Below the pieces are notes generated by a model that worked only from the letters and a program-made list of their open reading frames with translations, did not search any database and was not told the origin of the DNA. Shown one piece after another: positions 26,178 to 34,537 of a stretch of 39,319 nucleotides of DNA (within the stretch, counting starts at the first letter, position 1; each line of letters starts with the position of its first letter). The DNA is from JBCFBK01 sp039679975 (GTDB taxonomy: Bacteria; Bacteroidota; Bacteroidia; Bacteroidales; Prolixibacteraceae), in the NCBI GenBank assembly GCA_039679975.1, contig JBDKTZ010000555.1, positions 1-39,319 on the forward strand, in the 5' to 3' direction. Made by a program: the position numbers and the translations under genes.

Positions 26178-27290
26178 TTATTGCATATTTTTCGTGAGTT
26201 TCCTGACCACTTTCAAATCTTCCAAAAATTCTCCGGCTATCACACGGAGGACGGTGTAGACCGGAATAGCAAGGATCATTCCGGTTATTCCCGCCAGGTT
26301 ACCGGCCACCAGTATAACAAGAAAAATTTCCAGAGGATGCGCCTTTATGCTACTGGAATAGATCAATGGCTGAAACAGTAAATTATCGACCATTTGTACA
26401 AGGACAAAAACTATCGTCATGAACCCCAGAAGAGGAAGCGTGTTGGTCATGAAGTTGACGTGTACATTGATCGCCACTCCGATCAGCAGACCGATCACGG
26501 CACCGATCCAAGGCCCTAAGTAAGGAATAATATTAAATAATCCGCAGAAAACCCCGATCACAATAGCATGATTAAAGCCAAGCCCCACAATGGTAAGTCC
26601 TGCGGTGGTCAATAATCCAACCATAAAAATTTCAAGTACAAGCCCTATAAAATAACGCTTAAGCAACAAATAAACGGAATTCAGTATTCTTAAAACCTGT
26701 TCCTCATATGCGGTGGGAACGAACAACAAAACCCCTTCCTTAAACATGGTCTCTTTCTGCAAAAAGAAAAAAGTAATAAAAGAAATGGAAAAAAGGGCAA
26801 TAAAAAAATCGCCCAATGCACCGGCAACGATACCAAAAATATTTGACAACTGAGAAAAATTAAAATTTTCTCCAAACTGTGCTTTTATAATATCGAATAA
26901 GGTCCAATCTTCGGCTGTGGCTGACCGGCTTCCCACCAAAGTCATTAACTGTCTCAGCGGGCCCTCAATTTCGGACATGACCAATTGAGGGTCAATTGCC
27001 GAAAGCTGATTAAATTCGTTAATCAGCAGAGGGATCATAAAACTGAATGATCCGGCAAAGATGATCCACATCAGGACAAGGGTAATGAGCGCTGACAGAC
27101 TCTTCGAAAACCTGAAGCCACCAATCTTTAATTTTTGAAGAAATCGTACCACTGGCCGTCCCGTCAGTGATAAAACAGCAGCGATAAGAATGTAGCCAAC
27201 AATGGAACGGAAATACCACACCAAAAAAAGCAAAAACAGGATTCCGACTGTAAGCAGGATATTCCTCGTGGTTTCTTTCATCTTTATCAT
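26178..27290 (-). CDS. AI-2E family transporter (PerM/YdiK-like permease)
   Basis: 370 residues, seven or eight hydrophobic segments with the large loop after the third typical of the AI-2E exporter-like family. Signatures in the C-terminal half are VGLGFNHAIVIGVFCGLFNIIPYLGPWIG (read in parts) and the LAIPVYTVLRVIAGEF end. Members have been linked to export of autoinducer-2 or other small molecules or to Na+/H+ exchange, but substrates are mostly unproven; here nothing points to one. A second in-frame ATG at 27281 is a good alternative start, since the predicted transcription start is near 27297. A terminator follows the stop. Confidence 0.88.
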   Translation of the reverse strand: MIKMKETTRNILLTVGILFLLFLVWYFRSIVGYILIAAVLSLTGRPVVRFLQKLKIGGFRFSKSLSALITLVLMWIIFAGSFSFMIPLLINEFNQLSAIDPQLVMSEIEGPLRQLMTLVGSRSATAEDWTLFDIIKAQFGENFNFSQLSNIFGIVAGALGDFFIALFSISFITFFFLQKETMFKEGVLLFVPTAYEEQVLRILNSVYLLLKRYFIGLVLEIFMVGLLTTAGLTIVGLGFNHAIVIGVFCGLFNIIPYLGPWIGAVIGLLIGVAINVHVNFMTNTLPLLGFMTIVFVLVQMVDNLLFQPLIYSSSIKAHPLEIFLVILVAGNLAGITGMILAIPVYTVLRVIAGEFLEDLKVVRKLTKNMQ

Positions 27291-27303
27291 ATCTCATTTT
27301 TTA

Positions 27304-27311
27304 CAAATTTA
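27304..27311 (-). promoter_or_regulatory. -7 box (TAAATTTG) for the AI-2E permease gene
   Basis: Minus-strand TAAATTTG fits TAnnTTTG exactly and lies 14-21 bases before the start codons of the permease gene. No -33 TTTG at the expected distance. Confidence 0.4.
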
Positions 27312-27467
27312 TGCTTTTTTAATACCTCAGGCTTCGATGGTCTATTAAATCTTTTACGTACTGAACTTGGAATGCATTTTGGGCCTATGACAGAAAACTT
27401 TGCCGGAAATGAACCTTTCATAATGGCAATTTCTATACGGTTTATTCTGATGAATTGATTTTTTTGT

Positions 27468-27475
27468 TAAATTTG
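27468..27475 (+). promoter_or_regulatory. -7 box (TAAATTTG) for the LytTR pair
   Basis: TAAATTTG fits TAnnTTTG, 17 bases before the first LytTR regulator start. A -33 match is not visible. Confidence 0.45.
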
Positions 27476-27492
27476 CAACAGCAGCTTAAATT

Positions 27493-28248
27493 ATGGATAA
27501 TGATCTTATTAAAGTACTGATCGTTGATGACGAGAAGGAGGCTCGTCATCTGCTCATTCATTATCTCAAACGCATGCCTCATATCATCGGGACAATTGAG
27601 GAATCAGAAAACGTCGAAGACGCCGTGTATAAAACAATCAGTTTTATGCCTGATCTGATTCTTCTTGATATCCTGATGCCCGGCCGCAAGGGAACTGAAT
27701 TAATGGAACTTATCGAAAAGCGTGAGTTGCCTTCACATGTAGTGGTGATTAGCGGATCTGAGGAGCCGGCCATTTCGGCTATCAAAAGCGGTGTTTACGA
27801 CTTTCTTTTAAAGCCGGTAAAAAAAGAAGAGCTGGAGAGGGTCATTAATAAATTTCTGGGAAAAAGAAATGCAGGTCCCGGCAAAAAGCTGTCCCTGGCC
27901 CTCCAAAAAATCGACAACAAACAAAGAATCAGGTTATCCACGACAAACAGTCACATTCTGTTTGATCCGGATGAAATTGTCTACTGTGAAGCATACGGCG
28001 CGTATACGTTTATTTACACGGAGAACGGTGAAAAAGAGCTGAGCAATAACTATCTGGGAATGATCGAAAAGAGCTTTTCAGGTCTGCGATTTTTCCGGAT
28101 CAGCAGATCCTATTTGATCAACCGAGACAAGCTTTTAGAAATCAACAGGCCTGAGAGTACCTGTATTTTGGCAAGCGGAGAAAAGAAGATCAAAATAAAA
28201 GGTTCCTGGAAGAGTCTGAAAATTCTCAGCGAATTGGACGTTGAATAA
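27493..28248 (+). CDS. LytTR-family response regulator (first of a pair)
   Basis: 251 residues. The receiver domain (about 6-125) has the acidic pair DD near residue 12, phosphoacceptor Asp59 in LILLDILMPG, the switch residue region VVISGS and Lys in FLLKPVKK. A LytTR DNA-binding domain occupies about 150-245 (ILFDPDEIVYCEAYGAYTFIY, FFRISRSYLINRDKL). It should be phosphorylated by a histidine kinase and bind promoter DNA. No kinase gene is adjacent. It is two bases from a second regulator of the same build, and both probably share one transcript. Targets unknown. Confidence 0.93.
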   Translation: MDNDLIKVLIVDDEKEARHLLIHYLKRMPHIIGTIEESENVEDAVYKTISFMPDLILLDILMPGRKGTELMELIEKRELPSHVVVISGSEEPAISAIKSGVYDFLLKPVKKEELERVINKFLGKRNAGPGKKLSLALQKIDNKQRIRLSTTNSHILFDPDEIVYCEAYGAYTFIYTENGEKELSNNYLGMIEKSFSGLRFFRISRSYLINRDKLLEINRPESTCILASGEKKIKIKGSWKSLKILSELDVE

Positions 28249-28250
28249 TC

Positions 28251-29018
28251 ATGACAGTTGAAAGAAATATCACTGCAATAATCATTGAAGATGACGAAGA
28301 TGCCTTATCGCTCTTGGAAATCTACCTTCAGGCCTTCAATGAAATTGAGCTTATTGCTAAAACAACAAGTCCTCAAAAAGGTATTCAACTTCTTCTGAAA
28401 AAGAACCCGGACATTGTCTTTCTTGATATCGATATGCCTGATATTGATGGTCTGGAAGTGGCAGAAACAATCAGGGAAAACGATCTGAAAACGGAAGTAG
28501 TTTTCACTACTGCCCATAGTAAATATGCATTTCGTGCACTTCGAATTGAACCACTCGACTATCTTTTAAAGCCGTTTGGACCTGAGGATATCATCGCAGT
28601 GATCAACAGATATCAAACCAAAGTCAAACGCAAGGAGCTTGAGCGCCGAATGGACTTTTTGATGAAAACCAATAAAGTCATCCCCAAAATCAAACTTCGC
28701 ACCCGAACCGGCGTCATTTTTGTCAACCCGGACGACATCATGTTGTATAAAGCAGATTCAGCCTATTGCCGGATCTATACCCGGGAAGGCGACGAAGAAT
28801 TAATCATGCTGAATGTATTCAAAGTGATGTCGTTTATTAATTCCAAACGGGTATTGAAAGTCAGTCGTTCGGCGTATGTTAACCTGCAATACTTAAAGAG
28901 AATTGAGAAGAAAACCAGGACATGCATTTTAAGCTACAAAGAGTTGACTCTTAAAACAAAAATTAAACGCTCCTATCTGGCCTCGTTTGAAAAGCTAAAC
29001 TTTCTGCCGATAAATTAA
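28251..29018 (+). CDS. LytTR-family response regulator (second of a pair)
   Basis: 255 residues, same architecture as the gene before it. Receiver domain with EDDED near residue 13, Asp59 in IVFLDIDMPDIDG, Thr in VFTTAHSKYAF and Lys in YLLKPFGPED. The LytTR domain covers about 150-250 (GVIFVNPDDIMLYKADSAYCRIYT, RVLKVSRSAYVNLQYLKRI). All receiver residues are intact, so it is likely controlled by phosphorylation. The two regulators are clearly diverged paralogues, not a recent duplication. It converges with lon 48 bases away. Confidence 0.93.
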   Translation: MTVERNITAIIIEDDEDALSLLEIYLQAFNEIELIAKTTSPQKGIQLLLKKNPDIVFLDIDMPDIDGLEVAETIRENDLKTEVVFTTAHSKYAFRALRIEPLDYLLKPFGPEDIIAVINRYQTKVKRKELERRMDFLMKTNKVIPKIKLRTRTGVIFVNPDDIMLYKADSAYCRIYTREGDEELIMLNVFKVMSFINSKRVLKVSRSAYVNLQYLKRIEKKTRTCILSYKELTLKTKIKRSYLASFEKLNFLPIN

Positions 29019-29066
29019 AAAATACTTCAAAACCGGGAACGATATTCATTTCCTGTTTCTGATCTC

Positions 29067-31490
29067 TCATTTTAACAACGCGTAATCGAGCACTTCACTA
29101 ATTTTTTTTACGAAGCGGAATTTCAGCCCTTTCAGGTAAATTGGCTTAATTTCCTCTATTTCTTTCCTGTTTTCATCCGACAGAAGAACTTCTTTGATTC
29201 CTGCACGCCTGGCTGCCAGAATCTTTTCCTTAATTCCACCCACCGGCAACACCTTTCCCCTCAATGTAATTTCACCTGTCATGGCAATATTTTTTCTTAT
29301 CTTCCGGTTGGTCATCACCGAGGCCAGTGAAGTAACCATGGTAACGCCTGCCGAAGGGCCATCTTTGGGAATCGCTCCTTCCGGGATATGAATATGCCAG
29401 TTGCAATTTTCAAAAACCGACGCATTCAGCGCCAGATCCTCCGCATGTGATTTGAGGTATTCCAGAGCCAGCATGGCTGATTCCTTCATCACATCACCAA
29501 GATTTCCTGTCAGCGTAAGATTACCTTTCCCTTTGCTCTGGCTCGATTCTATGAATAAGATCTCTCCGCCATGAGCAGTCCAGGCTAATCCGGTTACAAC
29601 GCCCAAAAATTCATTTCCCTGATAATTTTCACGCGTATATTTGACTACGCCCAGGTATTCACGAATATCGGCTTGTGTGAGTTCTTTCCCGTAAGGTTCG
29701 TCGAAGGCGATCTTTTTTGCAATCCTGCGGACGATTTTTGCTATGTTCTTATCAAGTTCACGGACGCCTGATTCCCTGGTATAATGTTCTATCATGTGAT
29801 GGATGATATCATTCCGAAAGATGATCTGATCTGCTTCCAGCCCATGATTTTCCAACTGCTTTGGAATCAGGTGACGATTGGCAATTTCAATTTTCTCCTC
29901 AGCGATATAGCCGCTTATCTCAATCAGCTCAAGCCGGTCCCGCAATGGCGGAGCAATTGTATTCAGCGTATTGGCAGTAGCAATAAACAATACTTTTGAC
30001 AGGTCATACTCTATTTCCAGGTAATTGTCATGAAATTCTGAGTTCTGTTCAGGATCCAGTACTTCCAGCAACGCAGATGCGGGATCTCCGTGAAAATCGC
30101 TGGAAACCTTGTCGATTTCATCCAAAATAAATACCGGATTGCCGGACCTCGCTTTCTTAATATTCTGAATAATCCGTCCGGGCATAGCTCCAATATAGGT
30201 TTTACGGTGACCCCGGATTTCAGACTCATCATGCAATCCACCCAAACTCATCCGGACGTACTTTCTTTCCAATGCATTGGCAATTGACTTTCCCAAAGAG
30301 GTCTTTCCAACTCCCGGAGGTCCATAAAGACAAAGAATAGGAGCCTTCATATCCTTTTTTAATTTCAGCACAGCCAGATGCTCAAGAATACGTTCCTTCA
30401 CTTTCTCCAGTCCGTAATGCTCATTGTTAAGCACTTTCTCGGCATGTTTCAGGTCAAAATTATCTTCAGTATATTCATTCCATGGAAGGTCAAGCAGCGT
30501 CTGGCAATACGAATACTGCACAGAATACTCACCGGCAGCCGGATTTAGCCTTGACAGTTTAGCTGTTTCCTTTTCGAAATAAACGGAAACCTCCTCACTC
30601 CATTTTTTATTTTTTGCTGCCTCCCTTAAATCACTGATCTCCTGTTCTACCGGATTGCCGCCAAGTTCATTCTGAATAGTCTTAATTTGCTGATTGAGGA
30701 GGAATTCCCTTTGCTGCTGATCCAGTTCAAGTTTAACTTTCGACTGGATGTCGCGCTTTAATTCAAGCATTTGAACCTCACGCACCAGAAAGGACATCAC
30801 CTGAATCCCCCGTTCTCTGATGTCGCTCATTTCAAGCAGGTTCTGCTTTTCTTCCACTTTCAGATCACTGTTGGAACATATAAAATTGATCAGGAAAGCG
30901 GAATTCTCTATATTTTTAACGGCAAACGTAGCTTCAGGGGGTACGTTCGAAGCGTATTGCGCTATTTTGATTGACAAGTCCTTCAGTGAGCTCACTATAG
31001 CCTGAAATTCTACCGTATTGGTGCCCGTAGTAAGCTCATCCAGTAAGGTCACCCTTGCCTTGAAGTAAGGAAATTCCTCCTGATATTCTGCTACTTCAAA
31101 ACGTCTTTTACCTTGAATGATCACGGATGTTGAACCATCCGGCATTTCCAGAATCTTAAGGATCTGCGCCACTGTACCGATCTTGTAGAGGTCCCTTTTC
31201 TCCGGATCGTCAACCGATCCGTCAATCTGAGTCACTGTCCCCAAAAATTTATCTGTTCGGGAAGCATCCTGAATAAGCTTCAGCGATTTCTGCCGGCCAA
31301 CTGTAATTGGAATAACCACGCCGGGAAATAATACCGTATTCCGTAACGGTAAAATTGGCAATACTTCGGGTGCTTTAAAATTCTCAAACTCCGAATCATC
31401 GCCATCAGCCATAATCGGAATTAAATCTGTATCGTCACTGGAAAAGCCAGAAAATATCATTTTTTTATATTCTTGTCCTTTTTTGCCCAT
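29067..31490 (-). CDS. lon: ATP-dependent protease Lon
   Basis: 807 residues from ATG 31490, chosen because AAAGGA lies six bases upstream; the longer start at 31514 has no such site. Lon degrades damaged and regulatory proteins in the cytoplasm. The N-terminal substrate-binding domain begins at LPILPLRNTVLFPGVVIPI. The AAA+ module has Walker A GPPGVGKT, Walker B FILDEIDK and a sensor region. The protease domain has catalytic Ser in PKDGPSAGVTMV and Lys in LRGKVLPVGGIKEK. All intact. Convergent with the LytTR pair; no promoter with full consensus is evident. Confidence 0.96.
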   Translation of the reverse strand: MGKKGQEYKKMIFSGFSSDDTDLIPIMADGDDSEFENFKAPEVLPILPLRNTVLFPGVVIPITVGRQKSLKLIQDASRTDKFLGTVTQIDGSVDDPEKRDLYKIGTVAQILKILEMPDGSTSVIIQGKRRFEVAEYQEEFPYFKARVTLLDELTTGTNTVEFQAIVSSLKDLSIKIAQYASNVPPEATFAVKNIENSAFLINFICSNSDLKVEEKQNLLEMSDIRERGIQVMSFLVREVQMLELKRDIQSKVKLELDQQQREFLLNQQIKTIQNELGGNPVEQEISDLREAAKNKKWSEEVSVYFEKETAKLSRLNPAAGEYSVQYSYCQTLLDLPWNEYTEDNFDLKHAEKVLNNEHYGLEKVKERILEHLAVLKLKKDMKAPILCLYGPPGVGKTSLGKSIANALERKYVRMSLGGLHDESEIRGHRKTYIGAMPGRIIQNIKKARSGNPVFILDEIDKVSSDFHGDPASALLEVLDPEQNSEFHDNYLEIEYDLSKVLFIATANTLNTIAPPLRDRLELIEISGYIAEEKIEIANRHLIPKQLENHGLEADQIIFRNDIIHHMIEHYTRESGVRELDKNIAKIVRRIAKKIAFDEPYGKELTQADIREYLGVVKYTRENYQGNEFLGVVTGLAWTAHGGEILFIESSQSKGKGNLTLTGNLGDVMKESAMLALEYLKSHAEDLALNASVFENCNWHIHIPEGAIPKDGPSAGVTMVTSLASVMTNRKIRKNIAMTGEITLRGKVLPVGGIKEKILAARRAGIKEVLLSDENRKEIEEIKPIYLKGLKFRFVKKISEVLDYALLK

Positions 31491-31641
31491 AAAATATCCT
31501 TTGCCTGCTGACATTCTGACGGGTACCCATCCAAATCAAAATCCGGTTCATTCAGAGGCAATCGCCGTGCCAAAGTCAGCGTTCCCGTTCAATTTCCAAT
31601 TAATTAGGAGTAAAACGAATGAGACAAGCAATTTTAATTTG

Positions 31642-32826
31642 TTAAAACTTTCTGTATGGAGCGGAACGGTCAAATACAGCCGTAAGAATCCGCTGGTCTA
31701 CGTCTGTCAGTACCCGGTTACGCCGGATCATGGCTTTTTCGGCTGTGCTGAACACCGTTTTCAATGTATGGATTTCGTAACCATGCGCACCGCCTTCGGA
31801 AAAAGAGGGTACGAATTGCCTTGGAAAGCCACTGCCATAAATATTGCATCCCACACCAATAACAGTTCCCGTATTGAGCATGGTACTGATTCCGGTTTTT
31901 GAATGGTCTCCCATGATCAGACCGCAAAACTGTAATCCGGTACGAACAAATTTATTGTGAGGATAACTCCATACTTTCACTTTGTCATAGTTGTTCTTCA
32001 TGTTCGACACATTCGTGCCGGCCCCGAGATTACACCATTGCCCAACCACAGAATGCCCAATAAAACCGTCATGAGCCTTGCTTGAATATCCCAGAATGAT
32101 TGACTGAATAATTTCTCCCCCTACCTTTGCATAAGGCCCCACTGTTGTCGCACCGTAAATCCTGCTGCCCATGGTCACGGTCCCATGGTCACATAATACA
32201 AAAGGCCCGCGGATCAAGGAACCTTCCATGATTTCGGCATCCCTCCCAATATATACTGGTCCCGCTGAAGCATTAATCGTTGCAAATTCAATCGTTGCTC
32301 CTTCTTCCAGAAAGATATGCTCTGCACCGGTCAGGTGATTGGTGCAACTGATGGGCGCAGATTTTCTTCCTCTGGTAAGGAGTTCAAAATCAAGTCTGAT
32401 CTGATTATCGTTTATGGTTATCAAATCCCATGGATATCTCACTAAACCAAGCTCACCTTTAAAATCAGACCATACAATTTTATTGACCTGGGCCGGATAC
32501 CCGATAGCTCCCTGCCTGTTCAATCGGGCAGCAACAGGAATACCATTCCAAATTACTCCTTCTCCGGTCTTTATTTGTTTGATTTGATCAGCCAATTCAT
32601 TTGTCGGACAAATATGTGCCGATAGCATCAAATTATCCTCTTCTGCATGAAAAGGAAATTTTTCCTTCAGGTAGTCTTCGGTTCTATATGAATACTGCCC
32701 CTCGATCCTCGATTCCCATTTCTCCCGGATCGTTAAAATGCCGGTACGTAATGACGCTACAGGCCTCGTGTAACAAAGGGGCAATAAACAATTACGCTGA
32801 TCGGTTTCAAACAAAATAATATTCAT
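31642..32826 (-). CDS. GlmU-family putative sugar nucleotidyltransferase/acyltransferase
   Basis: 394 residues from ATG 32826 (a TTG seven codons upstream is open). The N-terminal half begins NIILFETDQRNCLLPLCYTRPVASLR and lacks the LxAGxGTRM loop of classical GlmU. The C-terminal half is a left-handed beta-helix made of hexapeptide repeats (GPVYIGRDAEIMEGSLIRGP, ATTVGPYAKVGGEI). This is the Bacteroidota group annotated as GlmU family, proposed to supply UDP-GlcNAc where normal GlmU is missing. The activity is inferred from the family. A one-mismatch -7 box (TTACTTTG, 32852-32845) lies in the tail of the upstream terminator. Confidence 0.85.
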   Translation of the reverse strand: MNIILFETDQRNCLLPLCYTRPVASLRTGILTIREKWESRIEGQYSYRTEDYLKEKFPFHAEEDNLMLSAHICPTNELADQIKQIKTGEGVIWNGIPVAARLNRQGAIGYPAQVNKIVWSDFKGELGLVRYPWDLITINDNQIRLDFELLTRGRKSAPISCTNHLTGAEHIFLEEGATIEFATINASAGPVYIGRDAEIMEGSLIRGPFVLCDHGTVTMGSRIYGATTVGPYAKVGGEIIQSIILGYSSKAHDGFIGHSVVGQWCNLGAGTNVSNMKNNYDKVKVWSYPHNKFVRTGLQFCGLIMGDHSKTGISTMLNTGTVIGVGCNIYGSGFPRQFVPSFSEGGAHGYEIHTLKTVFSTAEKAMIRRNRVLTDVDQRILTAVFDRSAPYRKF

Positions 32827-32850
32827 ATTCTTGTGATTTAACCACAAAGT

Positions 32851-32883
32851 AAGATAAAAAAAAAGCTTCGTCGTGCGAAGCTT
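32851..32883 (-). terminator. intrinsic terminator of rpmE2
   Basis: Stem AAGCTTCG (32863-32870) and CGAAGCTT (32876-32883) with a five-base loop, followed on the minus strand by a long T run (32862-32855). It ends the rpmE2 transcript 25 bases after its stop codon. Confidence 0.9.
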
Positions 32884-32907
32884 TTAATTTTATCATCAAC
32901 TCATCGA

Positions 32908-33171
32908 TTATTTCTTCCTTGCATCCATATGCTTCTGGTAACGGTTCATGAACTTATCAACACGACCTGCCGTATCCACAAGTTTCATTTTACCCGTATA
33001 GAATGGATGTGAACTGCTGGAAATTTCCAGTTTTACCACAGGATATTCCTTTCCCTCAACCACTTCAGTTTCTCTGGTTTGAATAGTTGACTTGGTCAAA
33101 AAAACTTCGCCGTTCGACATATCCTTGAATGCGACCAAACGATAACTATCCGGGTGTATTCCTTTTTTCAT
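32908..33171 (-). CDS. rpmE2: 50S ribosomal protein L31 type B
   Basis: 87 residues, MKKGIHPDSYRLVAFKDMSNG onward. The zinc-binding cysteines of type A L31 are absent, and SSHPFYTGKMKLVDTAGRVDKF is the type B signature. Type B L31 often replaces the zinc form when zinc is scarce, though in Bacteroidota it is commonly the only copy. It has its own strong promoter, a leader of about 105 bases with a short upstream ORF overlapping its start, and its own terminator. It has no Shine-Dalgarno sequence of its own. Confidence 0.96.
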   Translation of the reverse strand: MKKGIHPDSYRLVAFKDMSNGEVFLTKSTIQTRETEVVEGKEYPVVKLEISSSSHPFYTGKMKLVDTAGRVDKFMNRYQKHMDARKK

Positions 33172-33242
33172 GTGTTTATAATTTGTTTTTTATTTGTCTC
33201 ACGAAACTCCCTTTGCGAGAAATTTCCTCCAGGTCGTTTCAT
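33168..33242 (-). CDS. 24-codon upstream ORF in the rpmE2 leader
   Basis: Starts at ATG 33242 with AAAAGGA placed seven bases upstream, better than the signal of rpmE2 itself. It encodes a basic peptide beginning MKRPGGNFSQREFRE and ends in TGA that overlaps the rpmE2 ATG by four bases (ATGA). It lies wholly within the predicted rpmE2 5' leader. The leader also has short complementary segments (GAAA..TTTC, TCTCGC..GTGAGA). Translation could couple to or control rpmE2. It may also be a chance frame; only conservation can tell. Confidence 0.4.
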   Translation of the reverse strand: MKRPGGNFSQREFRETNKKQIINT

Positions 33243-33283
33243 GGTATAATCCTTTTACTTCGGCTTGTATGATAATTGGGCTG

Positions 33284-33314
33284 CAAATATACACATACTT
33301 AAGTAAAATCCAAA
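33284..33314 (-). promoter_or_regulatory. rpmE2 promoter, -33 TTTG and -7 TATATTTG
   Basis: On the minus strand TTTG (33314-33311) is followed after 19 bases by TATATTTG (33291-33284). Both boxes fit the Bacteroidota consensus with the usual spacing. Predicted start near 33277, giving a leader of about 105 bases. Confidence 0.8.
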
Positions 33315-33338
33315 AATTTTTAATTTATTCTTTTAAAA

Positions 33339-34499
33339 TTAATGAATGACCGGAGCCCTTTCAAAAGGTCTGTTTCTGTCAAAAAGGTAACGCATTGTAT
33401 AATGGGTTTTCACATGTTTTCCTCCTACCGATTCATAGATGGAGACGATTTTCGGATTAAAATCACCCGCCCATGACAATTCGACCTCCTTATACTGAGG
33501 CTTCTTTTTCATCAGTTTGTCCTGATGCCAGAAAATTGCTGATTCAATCCCCGACCGTTGGTATTTCGGAACTACCCCCATGATCAGGATCCGGGTACGG
33601 TTGATGATCTTTCTTCTTTTATAGTAAAAGAATTTTATCATGTTCCAGAGATTCAGCTTACCGTCCAGTTTACGGAAAATCTGGTTAATATCGGGCATCA
33701 TCACAAAGAGTGCAATGGGTTCATCCTTATGATAGGCAAACCAGATCATTTCGGGATCGAGCACTGGCCTGGCATCAGTAAGAAAATCCCTTAAGTCTTG
33801 TGGGTTAAGCGGTTTAAAATGACCATGAAAACGCCACGCTTCATCATAAATACAACAAAAGTCGCGGATAAATTTCTCAGCTTCGCTGAATTCAAAATGG
33901 CGGAACGAATAATCAGGTTTCTGCGCAACCCAACCTGCAATTTTCCAGAAGCGTTCAGAGAAGGGTACCGTATAATCGAGGTGATAACTATACTGTTTGA
34001 AGTACACCTCAAATCCATAATTTTCAAATAATTGAAGGTAATACGGTGGGTTGTACGGCATTCCATAGCCCTGCGGCATAAATCCGTCAACCAGCAATCC
34101 CCAGTTCATATAGTTTTCCCCGAAATTCACAGGCCCATCCATTGCTTCCATTCCTCTCTCCTTAAGCCATTCCCTGGCAGTATCGAACAAAATATTGGCT
34201 GCCTCCTGTCTGTCGGCACACTCAAAAAACCCACATCCGCCGGTAGGCAGTCCGTAAGTTTTTGCCTTTTCATAGTTTACAAAGGCGGCAATTCGCCCCA
34301 ACAAATGGTCCTGATCATCAAGAAGGATCCAACGACTGGCTTCGCCTCCCTTGAAGGAGGGATTTTTCGCCGCGCTGAATGTATTTTCAATCATCGCGTC
34401 AAATGGAGCCGCCCAATTCAGATCATTTTTATAGCTCAGTCGCGGAACTTCATGAAACAGCTTTTTAGTATCGGGTGATTCTACTACTTTCAGTTGCAT
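33339..34499 (-). CDS. GNAT-fold acyltransferase-like protein (YghO-type), paralogue 1
   Basis: 386 residues from ATG 34499 (a TTG three codons upstream is open). I recognise the family as large GNAT-like proteins of Bacteroidota related to YghO, usually left as hypothetical. Conserved blocks shared with the next gene are GFFECADRQEAANILFD, MDGPVNFGENYMNWGLLVDG and GVVPKYQRSGIESAIFWH, the last resembling the acetyl-CoA-binding loop (QRSG) of GNAT enzymes. No signal or membrane segment. Acyl donor and acceptor are unknown. It follows its paralogue by 38 bases on the same strand. Confidence 0.7.
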   Translation of the reverse strand: MQLKVVESPDTKKLFHEVPRLSYKNDLNWAAPFDAMIENTFSAAKNPSFKGGEASRWILLDDQDHLLGRIAAFVNYEKAKTYGLPTGGCGFFECADRQEAANILFDTAREWLKERGMEAMDGPVNFGENYMNWGLLVDGFMPQGYGMPYNPPYYLQLFENYGFEVYFKQYSYHLDYTVPFSERFWKIAGWVAQKPDYSFRHFEFSEAEKFIRDFCCIYDEAWRFHGHFKPLNPQDLRDFLTDARPVLDPEMIWFAYHKDEPIALFVMMPDINQIFRKLDGKLNLWNMIKFFYYKRRKIINRTRILIMGVVPKYQRSGIESAIFWHQDKLMKKKPQYKEVELSWAGDFNPKIVSIYESVGGKHVKTHYTMRYLFDRNRPFERAPVIH

Positions 34500-34537
34500 A
34501 AGTGTCAAAATATAGTCGAATTTACAACAAATTTACC

